Of a DNA stretch of 56,221 nucleotides, positions 40,000 through 48,673 are shown one piece after another. Each line of letters begins with the position of its first letter. Within the stretch, counting starts at the first letter, position 1. The DNA comes from JAMBLL01 sp964387145 (GTDB taxonomy: Bacteria > Actinomycetota > Acidimicrobiia > Spongiisociales > UBA5794), in NCBI GenBank assembly GCA_964387145.1, contig CAYLVM010000005.1, positions 1 to 56,221 on the forward strand. Direction: 5' to 3'. Below the pieces are notes generated by a model, which was given only the letters and a program-made list of their open reading frames with translations, did no database searches and was not told where the DNA came from. Made by a program: the position numbers and the translations under genes.

Positions 40000-42900
40000 A
40001 TGCACACCGAGGCGTTGAGAGCGAATCTCGAGAGAACAGCAGTCGCGGTGGTCATCCCCGATGAGCAACTCGTCCTCCTCGAGATCGCTGCCCCCATGTC
40101 TGGCGTCTATCAGAACACCCGGCAACTCCTCGAAGAGATCAATCACCGCTACGTCGGGTGGGCCGACACCATCTCGGAGCTCCACGGCCGCGCGATGCGC
40201 GACTTCTTCTACTACAACGGCCACGTCGATGGCGTGCACGCGCTCGACGTGTACTGCGACCTCTACGACAAGGCTGTTCGAGAGGCCACGCCGATCCCTC
40301 TGCGCGAGGATGCGATCCGGTGGTGGCTTGCGTATCTCGAGAAGATCGTCACAGATTCTGGAGAGGGACTCGAACGCAACCTCGGTGTCGTGCAGCGATC
40401 GATCGCACGGATCTCGGCCCATATTGCAGACGAACCACACCTCGCAGCCCCCGGCTCGGCGCGCTTGCACCGTCTCGCTGCGTCGCTGCACCACAGCGTG
40501 GGCCCGACAGATGTCACGTGCGCTGAAGCGATGGAGCTGCTGCGTGACGTACTCGACCGCGTCTACGTCCGATGGCTCACTCGGGAGGACCCCGCAATGT
40601 GGTATCTGGATCTCATCGGCCCAGATCAGGGAAACAGCACAATCCCCGACGCCATCTCAGCGCTTTCACACGCAACGCTCACAGCGTATCGACGAGACAT
40701 CGCGGCGATGGACACGTCCGTGCCGGCAATGCCCGATGCCGATCGCCTGCTCGGGTTGCCGGATCACCTCGCGATCACGCGTACGTATCTCTTGGCTGCC
40801 GACGAGATCGACCGTCGCGAGGGAACGGCCGACGGATCGGTACACAACCGGGCTCTGTGGCTGTGCTATCTGCTCGGCGAAGAGTTGCTGGCACCCATCC
40901 ATGAGAAGGCGCTCTGGGCGCTTGCCCGCATCAGTCGTGCACTCGTTGCCGACGCTGCGGACGAGACGTTCGAACACTTCGTCGAGGAGGTGTTCACGAC
41001 GCTGCGCGCCGGCGACGACGGCTTCGCATCGGGAGCCCTCGATTTCGTGAGAAGTCTCGGCATGTCAACGATCGATGGCACCCGCCAGGACAGGATCGAC
41101 CTGGTCATGGACGAGATTCTCACGCTGGAGTTCCACCGGCCTGAGTTCGCCGGGTTCACCGACGAGTGGGGTATACGGGTGAACCCCAATCACCTCAAGA
41201 ACATCCGCACGTATCTCGGGATCATCGATACCGATCCATGGCGAGCGCGCCACCTGCTTGCAGGCCTGCTCATCCACCTCGAGACGGGAGGCGTGTTCAT
41301 CGCCGACACCGACCTGTTTCAAAAGGACGTCTCGGAGTTGTTGTCCGCCGACATCGCCCCGGTGTACGACCAGGTGATCCATCTCCTTCGTCGGTTCCCC
41401 GTCTACTTCAACGACATAGGAGCGGAGGGCCAGTTGCGGGCCGTGTCCACCCGCCTCGACGAGATCGATGCTCGTCAGGATCCGATCTGTCACTTCCTGA
41501 GGAAGCAGAGTCACGTCGAGAGCAACCCGATGCTCGTCCCGATCGTTGAACAGGTCGGCGCGTTCTGGGCAAGCGGGGACGGTTCCGTCCTTGCGAAGTA
41601 CCTTCCCGAGGAGGCACACGGAGACCTCGACGTCGAGACGGACCGGTACCTTGGCCTTCACAGCGTCTTTTCTCGCCTCGTGGAGTCGGCTGGCCCGATC
41701 GAGAGACTGTTCCAGATGCCGGTATCGGACGTCCAAGCGCTCGTTGAGGACATGACACAAGAGACGGAACACGACAGGGAGAAGGCGATCCTGCTGTTCC
41801 GCCTTCGCTTCGAACTGGCCCGCAAGTACACGCTGAGCCACGCCGACCTGATGGAACGGTTGATTGCATTTCACGGCGTGTCGACGAGAGTCGTGCGCGG
41901 CATCGAATCCCACATCGATCAAGGAAGGTACCTCCCAGCGATCGACGTGCTCCTTACGATCATGGAAGATCTGAAGCGCCAGGTACTCGACCGCAGACCA
42001 ACACAAGCATCCGAGGAGATCTACCGAAAGCGACACATCGGAACCGGCATACCGTCGATGTACGGGCGCTATCGGGAGGAGAAGCTCGAAGCCGTGGGGC
42101 TCTCCTTTCGGATCGCCTCGCTCGTAGGTGCCCTCCTGGACCGGATGCTTGCAGCCCAGGGATTCGAGACACTCGATGGTGACGCCCTCGCCGATGCAGG
42201 CGACCTGTTGCGGCTGCTCCAGCGGGCGTTGCGCGTCGAAGGGTACGAATCCTGGAATCTCGAGACGACGCTATCGATGTTCGATGAGGCCATCGTCACC
42301 GGAGGCGTAGCTCGCGAAGAGTTCGCAGACATCGTTCGAGCGATCTCGAAGGCAGTGCAGTCGATCGTCCAGGAACGCCTGTTCGAGGGGTATAGCGAGG
42401 TCTTCGGCATCATCGGGCGGCAACTCGCCATCGAGGGCTCCGGCTCAGACGCGGAGCGCGAGAAGGTCGTGATCAGAGCGTACGAGACGTTCCTGCGCAC
42501 CTTGATCGGTGAGAGCCTGGCACTTCAGCGTGTCGACAACATCACGGCACGCCTCCTCGAAGCACTTTCGGATGACACGAAGCCATGGTCGGTCGACGTG
42601 TCCCGTTCGCTGCCGTCCGCTGAATCGGTGGATCTCGTCCCGCTGTCGGGTGGTGACCGATCCAAGGGACGGATATCCCTCGGCAACAAGGGGTTCATGC
42701 TGACACGCCTCGCCGGTTTCGGCTTCCCGATACCACCCGGATTCATCATCACAACCGACCTCTCTCGCAACGCGATCGGGAGGAAGCTCGAAACGATCCC
42801 CGACGAGTTGTTCGACAGGGTCGTTGCGCGAATCGGTGTTCTCGAAGCCGGTGCCCGCGGCCGCTTCGGCGATGAGGACCGCCCGCTGCTGCTCTCTGTA

Positions 42901-44175
42901 CGTGGAGGTGCACCGTTGAGTATGCCCGGCATGCTCGATTCGTTCCTCAACGTGGGCATCAACCCCGACATCGTCGAGGGGTTCGCCTCGACGTCGGGAA
43001 GTCCGTGGGCTGCGTGGGACGCGTATCGCCGCTTCCTGCAGTTCTGGGGGATGAGCCAGGGACTCGATCGAGATCTGTTCGACGATGCTATGTCGGGAGC
43101 CAAGGAAGAGTCCGGTGTTCCGAAGAAGGCGTTCCTGTCGGTACCAAGGATGCGACAACTTGCCTTCGAGTACCGTGCGTTGCTTGCCGACCATGATGTT
43201 CCCGTTGTCGACGAGCCGTTCGCTCAGCTTCGTCGCTGTATCGGCCTCGTTGTCGACTCGTGGAACTCCTCGATGGCGACGATGTATCGCGAGGAGATGG
43301 GGATCTCCCATGGATGGGGCACTGCGGTGATCATCCAGCGAATGGTGTACGGCAATCTCAGTCCCCAGTCGGGTACGGGGGTCGCTCTGGTTCGACGGAG
43401 CGGTTCGAACGGATCGGTCGAGATTGCAGGGGATTATGTGTCTTACGGCCAGGGAGACGACGTCGTCAGCGGCCTCGTCGAGACGTTCCCCGTCAGCAAC
43501 GCACAGCGTACGGACCCGAGGTTGCACACGTTCCGCTCCCTCGAGCGGGACCGCCCTCCCATCTACGCTGAGCTTGCACATCTCGGGCGATCCCTCCTCA
43601 TCGAGTATCGGCTCCCCGACCAGGAGCTCGAGTTCACGTTCGAATCGGAGAGCCCTGCGGATCTCCACGTTCTCCAGGCACGAGAGGCGATCCGTGAACC
43701 CCTCGACGTCGTTGCGACCTTCGTCCAGACCGAGGAGTTGCAGGCGTCGCGAATCGGTGTTGGGATCGGTGTCGGCGGGGGAGCAGGGTGCTACCGCGTC
43801 GCGTTGGATCAGGATGACATCGATCGTCTCAGGAGGGAGCACCCGGACGATCAGATACTGCTCGTCCGGCCCGATACGGTTCCCGACGATATCGAGCTGC
43901 TCATCAACGCAGACGCGCTCCTCACCGCGCTCGGCGGTGCGACGAGCCACGCCGCTGTGGTCGCAAGAACCCTCGGGCGGACGTGCGTCGTGGGATGTCG
44001 CGCCCTACGTGTCTTCGAGCAGGAAGGGTTGGTCGAGATAGGCGGCACAACGCTGCATCCGGGCGATATCGTTTCGGTCAGTGGAGTCGATGGCTCCGTG
44101 TTCGTCGGCAGACAAGCCGTCGAGCTCGCCGAGCACCCACACTGGGTCACCATGGAGATCGGATCACACGAATGA
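40000..44175 (+). CDS. Giant protein with C-terminal PPDK-type ATP-grasp and phosphohistidine domains
   Basis: A 1391-residue cytosolic protein. The first roughly 890 residues are mostly helical and match no domain I recognise. From about 900 comes a pyruvate-phosphate-dikinase-type nucleotide-binding domain (LGNKGFMLTRLAGFGFPIPPGF, VRGGAPLSMPGMLDSFLNVG). The C-terminus is the mobile phosphohistidine domain with GGATSHAAVVAR (His1317). The C-terminal PEP/pyruvate barrel of PPDK and PEP synthase is missing, so the phosphate acceptor must be different. Rifampin phosphotransferase is a known case where the order ATP domain, acceptor domain, His domain phosphorylates a non-pyruvate substrate. The start at 40000 has GGAGGG at good spacing. 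The stop overlaps the GAPDH-like gene by ATGA. Confidence 0.78.
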   Translation: MHTEALRANLERTAVAVVIPDEQLVLLEIAAPMSGVYQNTRQLLEEINHRYVGWADTISELHGRAMRDFFYYNGHVDGVHALDVYCDLYDKAVREATPIPLREDAIRWWLAYLEKIVTDSGEGLERNLGVVQRSIARISAHIADEPHLAAPGSARLHRLAASLHHSVGPTDVTCAEAMELLRDVLDRVYVRWLTREDPAMWYLDLIGPDQGNSTIPDAISALSHATLTAYRRDIAAMDTSVPAMPDADRLLGLPDHLAITRTYLLAADEIDRREGTADGSVHNRALWLCYLLGEELLAPIHEKALWALARISRALVADAADETFEHFVEEVFTTLRAGDDGFASGALDFVRSLGMSTIDGTRQDRIDLVMDEILTLEFHRPEFAGFTDEWGIRVNPNHLKNIRTYLGIIDTDPWRARHLLAGLLIHLETGGVFIADTDLFQKDVSELLSADIAPVYDQVIHLLRRFPVYFNDIGAEGQLRAVSTRLDEIDARQDPICHFLRKQSHVESNPMLVPIVEQVGAFWASGDGSVLAKYLPEEAHGDLDVETDRYLGLHSVFSRLVESAGPIERLFQMPVSDVQALVEDMTQETEHDREKAILLFRLRFELARKYTLSHADLMERLIAFHGVSTRVVRGIESHIDQGRYLPAIDVLLTIMEDLKRQVLDRRPTQASEEIYRKRHIGTGIPSMYGRYREEKLEAVGLSFRIASLVGALLDRMLAAQGFETLDGDALADAGDLLRLLQRALRVEGYESWNLETTLSMFDEAIVTGGVAREEFADIVRAISKAVQSIVQERLFEGYSEVFGIIGRQLAIEGSGSDAEREKVVIRAYETFLRTLIGESLALQRVDNITARLLEALSDDTKPWSVDVSRSLPSAESVDLVPLSGGDRSKGRISLGNKGFMLTRLAGFGFPIPPGFIITTDLSRNAIGRKLETIPDELFDRVVARIGVLEAGARGRFGDEDRPLLLSVRGGAPLSMPGMLDSFLNVGINPDIVEGFASTSGSPWAAWDAYRRFLQFWGMSQGLDRDLFDDAMSGAKEESGVPKKAFLSVPRMRQLAFEYRALLADHDVPVVDEPFAQLRRCIGLVVDSWNSSMATMYREEMGISHGWGTAVIIQRMVYGNLSPQSGTGVALVRRSGSNGSVEIAGDYVSYGQGDDVVSGLVETFPVSNAQRTDPRLHTFRSLERDRPPIYAELAHLGRSLLIEYRLPDQELEFTFESESPADLHVLQAREAIREPLDVVATFVQTEELQASRIGVGIGVGGGAGCYRVALDQDDIDRLRREHPDDQILLVRPDTVPDDIELLINADALLTALGGATSHAAVVARTLGRTCVVGCRALRVFEQEGLVEIGGTTLHPGDIVSVSGVDGSVFVGRQAVELAEHPHWVTMEIGSHE

Positions 44176-45440
44176 ACGCTCAAGGAACACGCAGCGACTG
44201 TCTCGGGATCAACGGTCTCGGCCGAATCGGGAAGTTGACGCTTTGGCACCACGTTGCCCGCCGTCACTTCCCCGGCATCGTCGTCAACGTTGGGAGGGAT
44301 GTCGGGCAGGGGATCGAAGCGGTGTGCGGTGCGATCGAACGTGACTCCACCTATGGGGCGATGCATCGCTTCCTCTTCGGCGTCAACGCGGATCCATGTG
44401 TAAGGATCGTCGATGCCGAACGGGGTCTCCTCGACGTTGCCGGTGTGCCAGTCACTGTGCTGCGCGAAGCACGCAACCCGAGGGACATCGATTGGAAGCA
44501 GCACGATGTACGGGTCGTCGTCGACACGACCGGGGTCTTCAACGATCCGACGCGTATCGCCGACGACCCCAAGGGTGCGCTCCGTGGGCACCTCGCAGCC
44601 GGTGCCGAGAAGGTGATCAACAGCGCAGCATTCAAGATCCGTGACGGTGGCCTGTCGATACCCGACGACGCGGTGACGTTGATCGCGGGTATCAACCAGG
44701 ATGTGTTCGACCCGGCACGACACAACCTCATCTCTGCTGCCTCGTGCACGACGACCGCAGTGGCGCACATGCTCAAGCCGTTGCTCGATGCGCTCGGTGC
44801 GTCGAGCATCATGACCGCTGCGATGAGCACCGTGCACGCAGCGACCAACACGCAGCAGGTGCTCGACACGGTCCCTGCCGCAGGTTCTCGAGATCTGCGG
44901 AAGAACCGGAGTGTTCTCAACAGCATCATCCTGACCTCGACGAACGCCACTGCTGCGCTCGAGCAGGTGATGCCAGAGATACGCCAGATCGGCTTCATGG
45001 CTGACTCGGTGCGGGTTCCCGTGCAAACAGGATCGCTGGCGATCCTGAACCTGACCTTCCAATCGACGGTCAACGAGGACGATGAGTCCAGCGTGACGCG
45101 AGAAGTCTTGAACGGCATCTACGCCGACGCCGCTCAAGGCGCCCAGCGGGGACACCTCGTCTACAGCGAGGAGCAGAACGTGCCCGCTGACTTCGTGGGA
45201 TCCCGAGCAGCGGTCGTGCTCGAGGGGAACGAGACGCACACCCGTACCGGGTTCTCCGTCGTGGATCTGACAACGCTTCCGGGGATCAGCGATTCGATCA
45301 TCGACGCACTGCACGAGACGAGCATCAGTGTTCCGGTGACACATGCCAAGCTCTTCGGCTGGTACGACAACGAGTTCGGGAGCTACACGAACATGCTCGG
45401 GGACCTCACGGTCCACGTGCACGAGAGTCTCGACGCATAG
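44172..45440 (+). CDS. Divergent glyceraldehyde-3-phosphate dehydrogenase-like enzyme
   Basis: A 422-residue GAPDH-fold enzyme, about 80 residues longer than glycolytic GapA. NAD-binding GINGLGRIGK, catalytic Cys192 in SAASCTTTAVAH (usually SNASCTTN), His222 in TVHAATNTQQ, and WYDNEFGSYTNML at the end are all present. The glycolytic arginine and phosphate-site segments look altered. It resembles the longer GAPDH group rather than the housekeeping enzyme, so substrate and direction are uncertain. It is translationally coupled to the 1391-residue PPDK-like protein (ATGA overlap), which suggests a shared pathway involving a phosphorylated three-carbon intermediate. Confidence 0.85.
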   Translation: MNAQGTRSDCLGINGLGRIGKLTLWHHVARRHFPGIVVNVGRDVGQGIEAVCGAIERDSTYGAMHRFLFGVNADPCVRIVDAERGLLDVAGVPVTVLREARNPRDIDWKQHDVRVVVDTTGVFNDPTRIADDPKGALRGHLAAGAEKVINSAAFKIRDGGLSIPDDAVTLIAGINQDVFDPARHNLISAASCTTTAVAHMLKPLLDALGASSIMTAAMSTVHAATNTQQVLDTVPAAGSRDLRKNRSVLNSIILTSTNATAALEQVMPEIRQIGFMADSVRVPVQTGSLAILNLTFQSTVNEDDESSVTREVLNGIYADAAQGAQRGHLVYSEEQNVPADFVGSRAAVVLEGNETHTRTGFSVVDLTTLPGISDSIIDALHETSISVPVTHAKLFGWYDNEFGSYTNMLGDLTVHVHESLDA

Positions 45441-45656
45441 GGATCACCGCTTGGATACCTCCCGGATCCGTCCAGGTACCCGGGTCGGACGCGAAGAGGA
45501 TCAGCGGATAGGTGGATGCGGTCGCTGGGTTTGCAGTGCACAGTTCACCCTTCACATCGAGAAACCCGCACCGTTTCTGGATGCGTGCGCTTGGTCGGCA
45601 AACGGAGAACGGCAAACGGTGTACGACTACTCCCTATCCGCGCGCCTTGGAAATAC
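45441..45656. other. Intergenic region before the recA promoter
   Basis: About 216 bases between the GAPDH-like gene and the recA promoter. No convincing reading frame on either strand. A weak inverted repeat (CGTCC...GGACG) near 45470-45495 could help terminate the upstream operon, but it has no T tract. Otherwise nothing is seen. Confidence 0.5.
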
Positions 45657-45685
45657 TCGACATCGAACAGGTGTTCGGTTAGCGT
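45657..45685 (+). promoter_or_regulatory. recA promoter with SOS box in the spacer
   Basis: TCGACA (45657-45662) and TAGCGT (45680-45685) are separated by 17 bases, and the perfect LexA box CGAACAGGTGTTCG (45664-45677) fills the spacer. Bound LexA would block RNA polymerase. The leader to the recA ATG would be about 90 bases. Confidence 0.8.
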
Positions 45686-45781
45686 ATGGGTCACGGCTCG
45701 AATGCCAGGCATGTGATTCGGTCCGTAATCTGTCACACACGATTGATACGGTGTTGCAAACACGTCGAAAGGGAAGAGCAG

Positions 45782-46852
45782 ATGGCTTCAGGAGTGAGCG
45801 ATCACGACAAGAACCTCGAGATAGCGATGGCTCAGATCGAGCGTCAGTTTGGTAAGGGGGCCATCATGCGGCTCGGAACCGACCAGATCCGCCGCATGGA
45901 GTTCATCCCGACGGGGGCGTTGTCACTGGACCTCGCACTCGGCATCGGTGGCGTGCCTCGCGGACGGGTCGTCGAGATCTTCGGTCCGGAGTCCTCCGGC
46001 AAGACATCGCTCGCTCTCCACATCATCGCCGAGGCACAGCGAAACGGTGGTACGGCGGCCTTCATCGATGCCGAGCACGCTCTCGACCCGATTTATGCGA
46101 GAGCGATCGGGGTGGATATCGACGAGTTGCTCATCTCCCAGCCAGATACCGGGGAGCAGGCGCTCGAGATCGCCGACATGTTGATCCGTTCGGGAGCCCT
46201 CGACGTCGTCGTGATCGACTCGGTCGCAGCGCTCGTCCCGAGAGCGGAACTCGAGGGTGACATGGGAGACATCCACGTTGGCCTCCAGGCTCGCCTCATG
46301 TCCCAGGCGTTGCGCAAGCTGGCAGGGTCGATCAACCGTTCCAACACCACGGCGATCTTCATCAACCAGATCCGCGAGAAGATAGGGGTGATGTTCGGCT
46401 CACCTGAGACGACCCCCGGTGGTCGGGCGCTCAAGTTCTACGCGAGCGTACGGATAGACATTCGTCGCATCGAGGCGATCAAGGTCGGAACCGAGAACAT
46501 CGGAAACCGTGTACGTACCAAGATCGTCAAGAACAAGGTCGCGCCGCCGTTCCGTCTCGCCGAGTTCGACATCATGTTCGGAGAGGGCATCTCGAGGGAG
46601 GGGAGCCTCATCGACGTTGCCGTCGAGCAGGGCATCGTGCGTAAGGCGGGTGCCTGGTACACCTACGACGGCGATCAGCTGGGTCAGGGACGTGAGAAGG
46701 CCAAGGAGTACCTGCGTCAGAACCCTGAGCTGTCGATGCAACTCCAAGATCAGGTGCTCCGGGCGGTCGGCCTCATCGAGGAGGATGGTGCCGAAGACGG
46801 CGAGTCCGAAGTCGTCGATGCCGAGGAATCCGGGGCTTCCGACAGCGAGTGA
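45782..46852 (+). CDS. recA: Recombinase RecA
   Basis: A 356-residue RecA of normal length with Walker A GPESSGKTS, DAEHALDP, VIDSVAALVP as Walker B, and loop L2 (NQIREKIGVMFGSPETTPGG). It forms filaments on single-stranded DNA, drives strand exchange and triggers LexA self-cleavage. The C-terminus is acidic, as usual. The start at 45782 is preceded by GGGAAGAG. The gene is under an SOS box (see 45657-45685). recX, a frequent downstream neighbour, is absent; RNase Y follows instead. Confidence 0.98.
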   Translation: MASGVSDHDKNLEIAMAQIERQFGKGAIMRLGTDQIRRMEFIPTGALSLDLALGIGGVPRGRVVEIFGPESSGKTSLALHIIAEAQRNGGTAAFIDAEHALDPIYARAIGVDIDELLISQPDTGEQALEIADMLIRSGALDVVVIDSVAALVPRAELEGDMGDIHVGLQARLMSQALRKLAGSINRSNTTAIFINQIREKIGVMFGSPETTPGGRALKFYASVRIDIRRIEAIKVGTENIGNRVRTKIVKNKVAPPFRLAEFDIMFGEGISREGSLIDVAVEQGIVRKAGAWYTYDGDQLGQGREKAKEYLRQNPELSMQLQDQVLRAVGLIEEDGAEDGESEVVDAEESGASDSE

Positions 46853-46894
46853 GTCTTTCCCGATTTTCGCGTTCCCGAACGAGGTCGCGTGAGG

Positions 46895-47072
46895 TACTAT
46901 CGGGGAATAATCACACACACCGATATTGAAAACAACTCTGAAGCGTGAACGAACCAATGCAAGACACGAGATAACCAGCCGATAGGCGACCAACTCGAAT
47001 ACGTCTGTGTGTGTGCCGAGCCCGGCGTGGCTCGGCACGTTCGTATCCGCATCGGGGGGAACGAGGAACGAG
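46895..47072 (+). promoter_or_regulatory. rny leader region with strong hairpin
   Basis: TACTAT (46895-46900) is a plausible -10, giving a leader of about 165 bases. GTGCCGAGCC (47013-47022) and GGCTCGGCAC (47029-47038) form a perfect 10-pair hairpin 35 bases before the rny ATG. CACACACAC (46912-46920) can instead pair with GTGTGTGTG (47007-47015), which overlaps the left arm of the hairpin, so two RNA folds compete. No T tract follows the hairpin. Confidence 0.5.
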
Positions 47073-48599
47073 ATGGAACAGATCACCAGCCTGTTGGTAC
47101 CGGGGTTGGTCGTAGCGGGCGTGTTCCTTGCAGGGCTCCTGGTGGGTCGGCGCATCGTCAAGCAGCCGCCCGCTCCCGAAGAGATACTGGCTGATGCTCG
47201 TATGGAGGCACAGAGGATCCTCGCGAGGGCAGATGAAGAGGCTCGGGCCAAGGCCGAGGTCTACCGCGATAGAGAAGAGGCAACCCTCGAGCACCGTCTG
47301 GTGGAGGTCGGCTCCAAGGAGGGTCGCATCGCCCAGCGTGCTGCAACGCTCGAACAACGCGCTGCGAACCTCGCACAGCGCGAGGAACTCGTCATCGACA
47401 AGGAACGCGAAGCGATGGCGCTTTCGATCGAGGCAGCCAAGCTCCAGGAGGAGGCGTTGCTGGAGTTGGAGGCCCTTGCAGGCTTCGACTCGAGGGCGGC
47501 CAAGGAGGAGTTGCTGCAAAAGGTACAGGATGAGGCCAGGCGAGACGCGATGGTCCTGGTTCGCGACATGGAGACGAAGGCGCGTGAGGAGGGCGATCGA
47601 CGCTCCCGTCGGATCCTGGCCACCGTGATCCAGCGCATCGCCTCCGATGTGGTCTCCGATACGACGATCTCGACGGTGACGCTTCCCTCAGACGATATGA
47701 AGGGTCGGATCATCGGGAGAGACGGGCGGAACATCCGCACCTTCGAGGCGGTCACCGGTGTCGACCTCATCGTCGACGACACTCCGGAGAGCGTTTCGGT
47801 ATCGACGTTCGATCCGGTCAGGCGAGAGGTCGCCCGTCGTGCACTGGTCCGTCTTGTCGAGGATGGCCGTATCCATCCAACATCTATAGAAGAGGCGTAC
47901 GAAAAGGCGAAGGACGAGGTCGAGCAGTCGATTCGCGATGCCGGGGAGTGGGCGATGCTCGAGGTCGGCCTCACCAGGCTTCACCCCGAGCTCACGACAC
48001 TGGTCGGCCGCCTTCGGTACCGCTCGAGCTACGGACAGAACGTGCTGGACCACCTGGTGGAGACCGCGCACATCGCGGGGATGCTTGCTGCCGAGCTCGG
48101 CGTCGACGAGGCCGAGGCCAAGCGAGCGGCGTTCCTCCATGACATCGGCAAGGCCGTCAGCCACGAGGTCGGTGGATCCCACGCGTTGATCGGCGCAGAG
48201 ATAGCGAGGCGTTTCGGTGAGGATGCAGGCATCGTGCATGCGATCGAGGCTCATCACAACGAGGTAGAGCCACGTACGCTGACGGCAGTGCTCGTCCAGG
48301 CAGCAGATGCAGTGTCTGCAGCGCGGCCAGGCGCTCGCAGAGAGGCCCTCGAATCCTACGTGCGTCGTCTCGAGCGTCTCGAGGAGATCGCTCAGGGCTT
48401 CGACGGTGTGGAGAAGGTGTTCGCTCTCCAAGCGGGCCGAGAGGTTCGCGTCGTTGTCGATCCAGGTTCACTCGACGACACCGGCTCCAAGGATCTTGCA
48501 CGGCGCATCGCTCGCAAGCTGGAAGACGATCTCCAGTACCCCGGCCAGATCGAAATCACGGTCATCCGTGAGTACCGGGCGAAGGACTACGCGCGGTAG
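47073..48599 (+). CDS. rny: Ribonuclease Y
   Basis: A 508-residue RNase Y: an N-terminal membrane helix (about residues 4-24), a long charged coiled coil (about 30-190), a KH domain (SDDMKGRIIGRDGRNIRTFE) and an HD domain with FLHDIGKAV, ending with a conserved basic tail (TVIREYRAKDYAR). It is a membrane-bound endoribonuclease that starts mRNA decay. Many well-studied actinobacteria use RNase E, so RNase Y with RNase J here points to a deep lineage. ACGAGGAACGAG precedes the ATG at 47073; an upstream in-frame ATG at 47007 falls inside the leader hairpin region. Confidence 0.95.
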   Translation: MEQITSLLVPGLVVAGVFLAGLLVGRRIVKQPPAPEEILADARMEAQRILARADEEARAKAEVYRDREEATLEHRLVEVGSKEGRIAQRAATLEQRAANLAQREELVIDKEREAMALSIEAAKLQEEALLELEALAGFDSRAAKEELLQKVQDEARRDAMVLVRDMETKAREEGDRRSRRILATVIQRIASDVVSDTTISTVTLPSDDMKGRIIGRDGRNIRTFEAVTGVDLIVDDTPESVSVSTFDPVRREVARRALVRLVEDGRIHPTSIEEAYEKAKDEVEQSIRDAGEWAMLEVGLTRLHPELTTLVGRLRYRSSYGQNVLDHLVETAHIAGMLAAELGVDEAEAKRAAFLHDIGKAVSHEVGGSHALIGAEIARRFGEDAGIVHAIEAHHNEVEPRTLTAVLVQAADAVSAARPGARREALESYVRRLERLEEIAQGFDGVEKVFALQAGREVRVVVDPGSLDDTGSKDLARRIARKLEDDLQYPGQIEITVIREYRAKDYAR

Positions 48600-48673
48600 A
48601 TGGCGCCTGGCCGTGTGGAGTCCGGCGTTGGTACCCTGTCGTGCGTTCCGTAACGACGATCGGGTGAACGTTC

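Noticed and set aside
42445..43950. 501-residue minus-strand frame opposite the PPDK-like gene
   Set aside because: Typical antisense frame in GC-rich DNA. The plus strand carries clear PPDK motifs.
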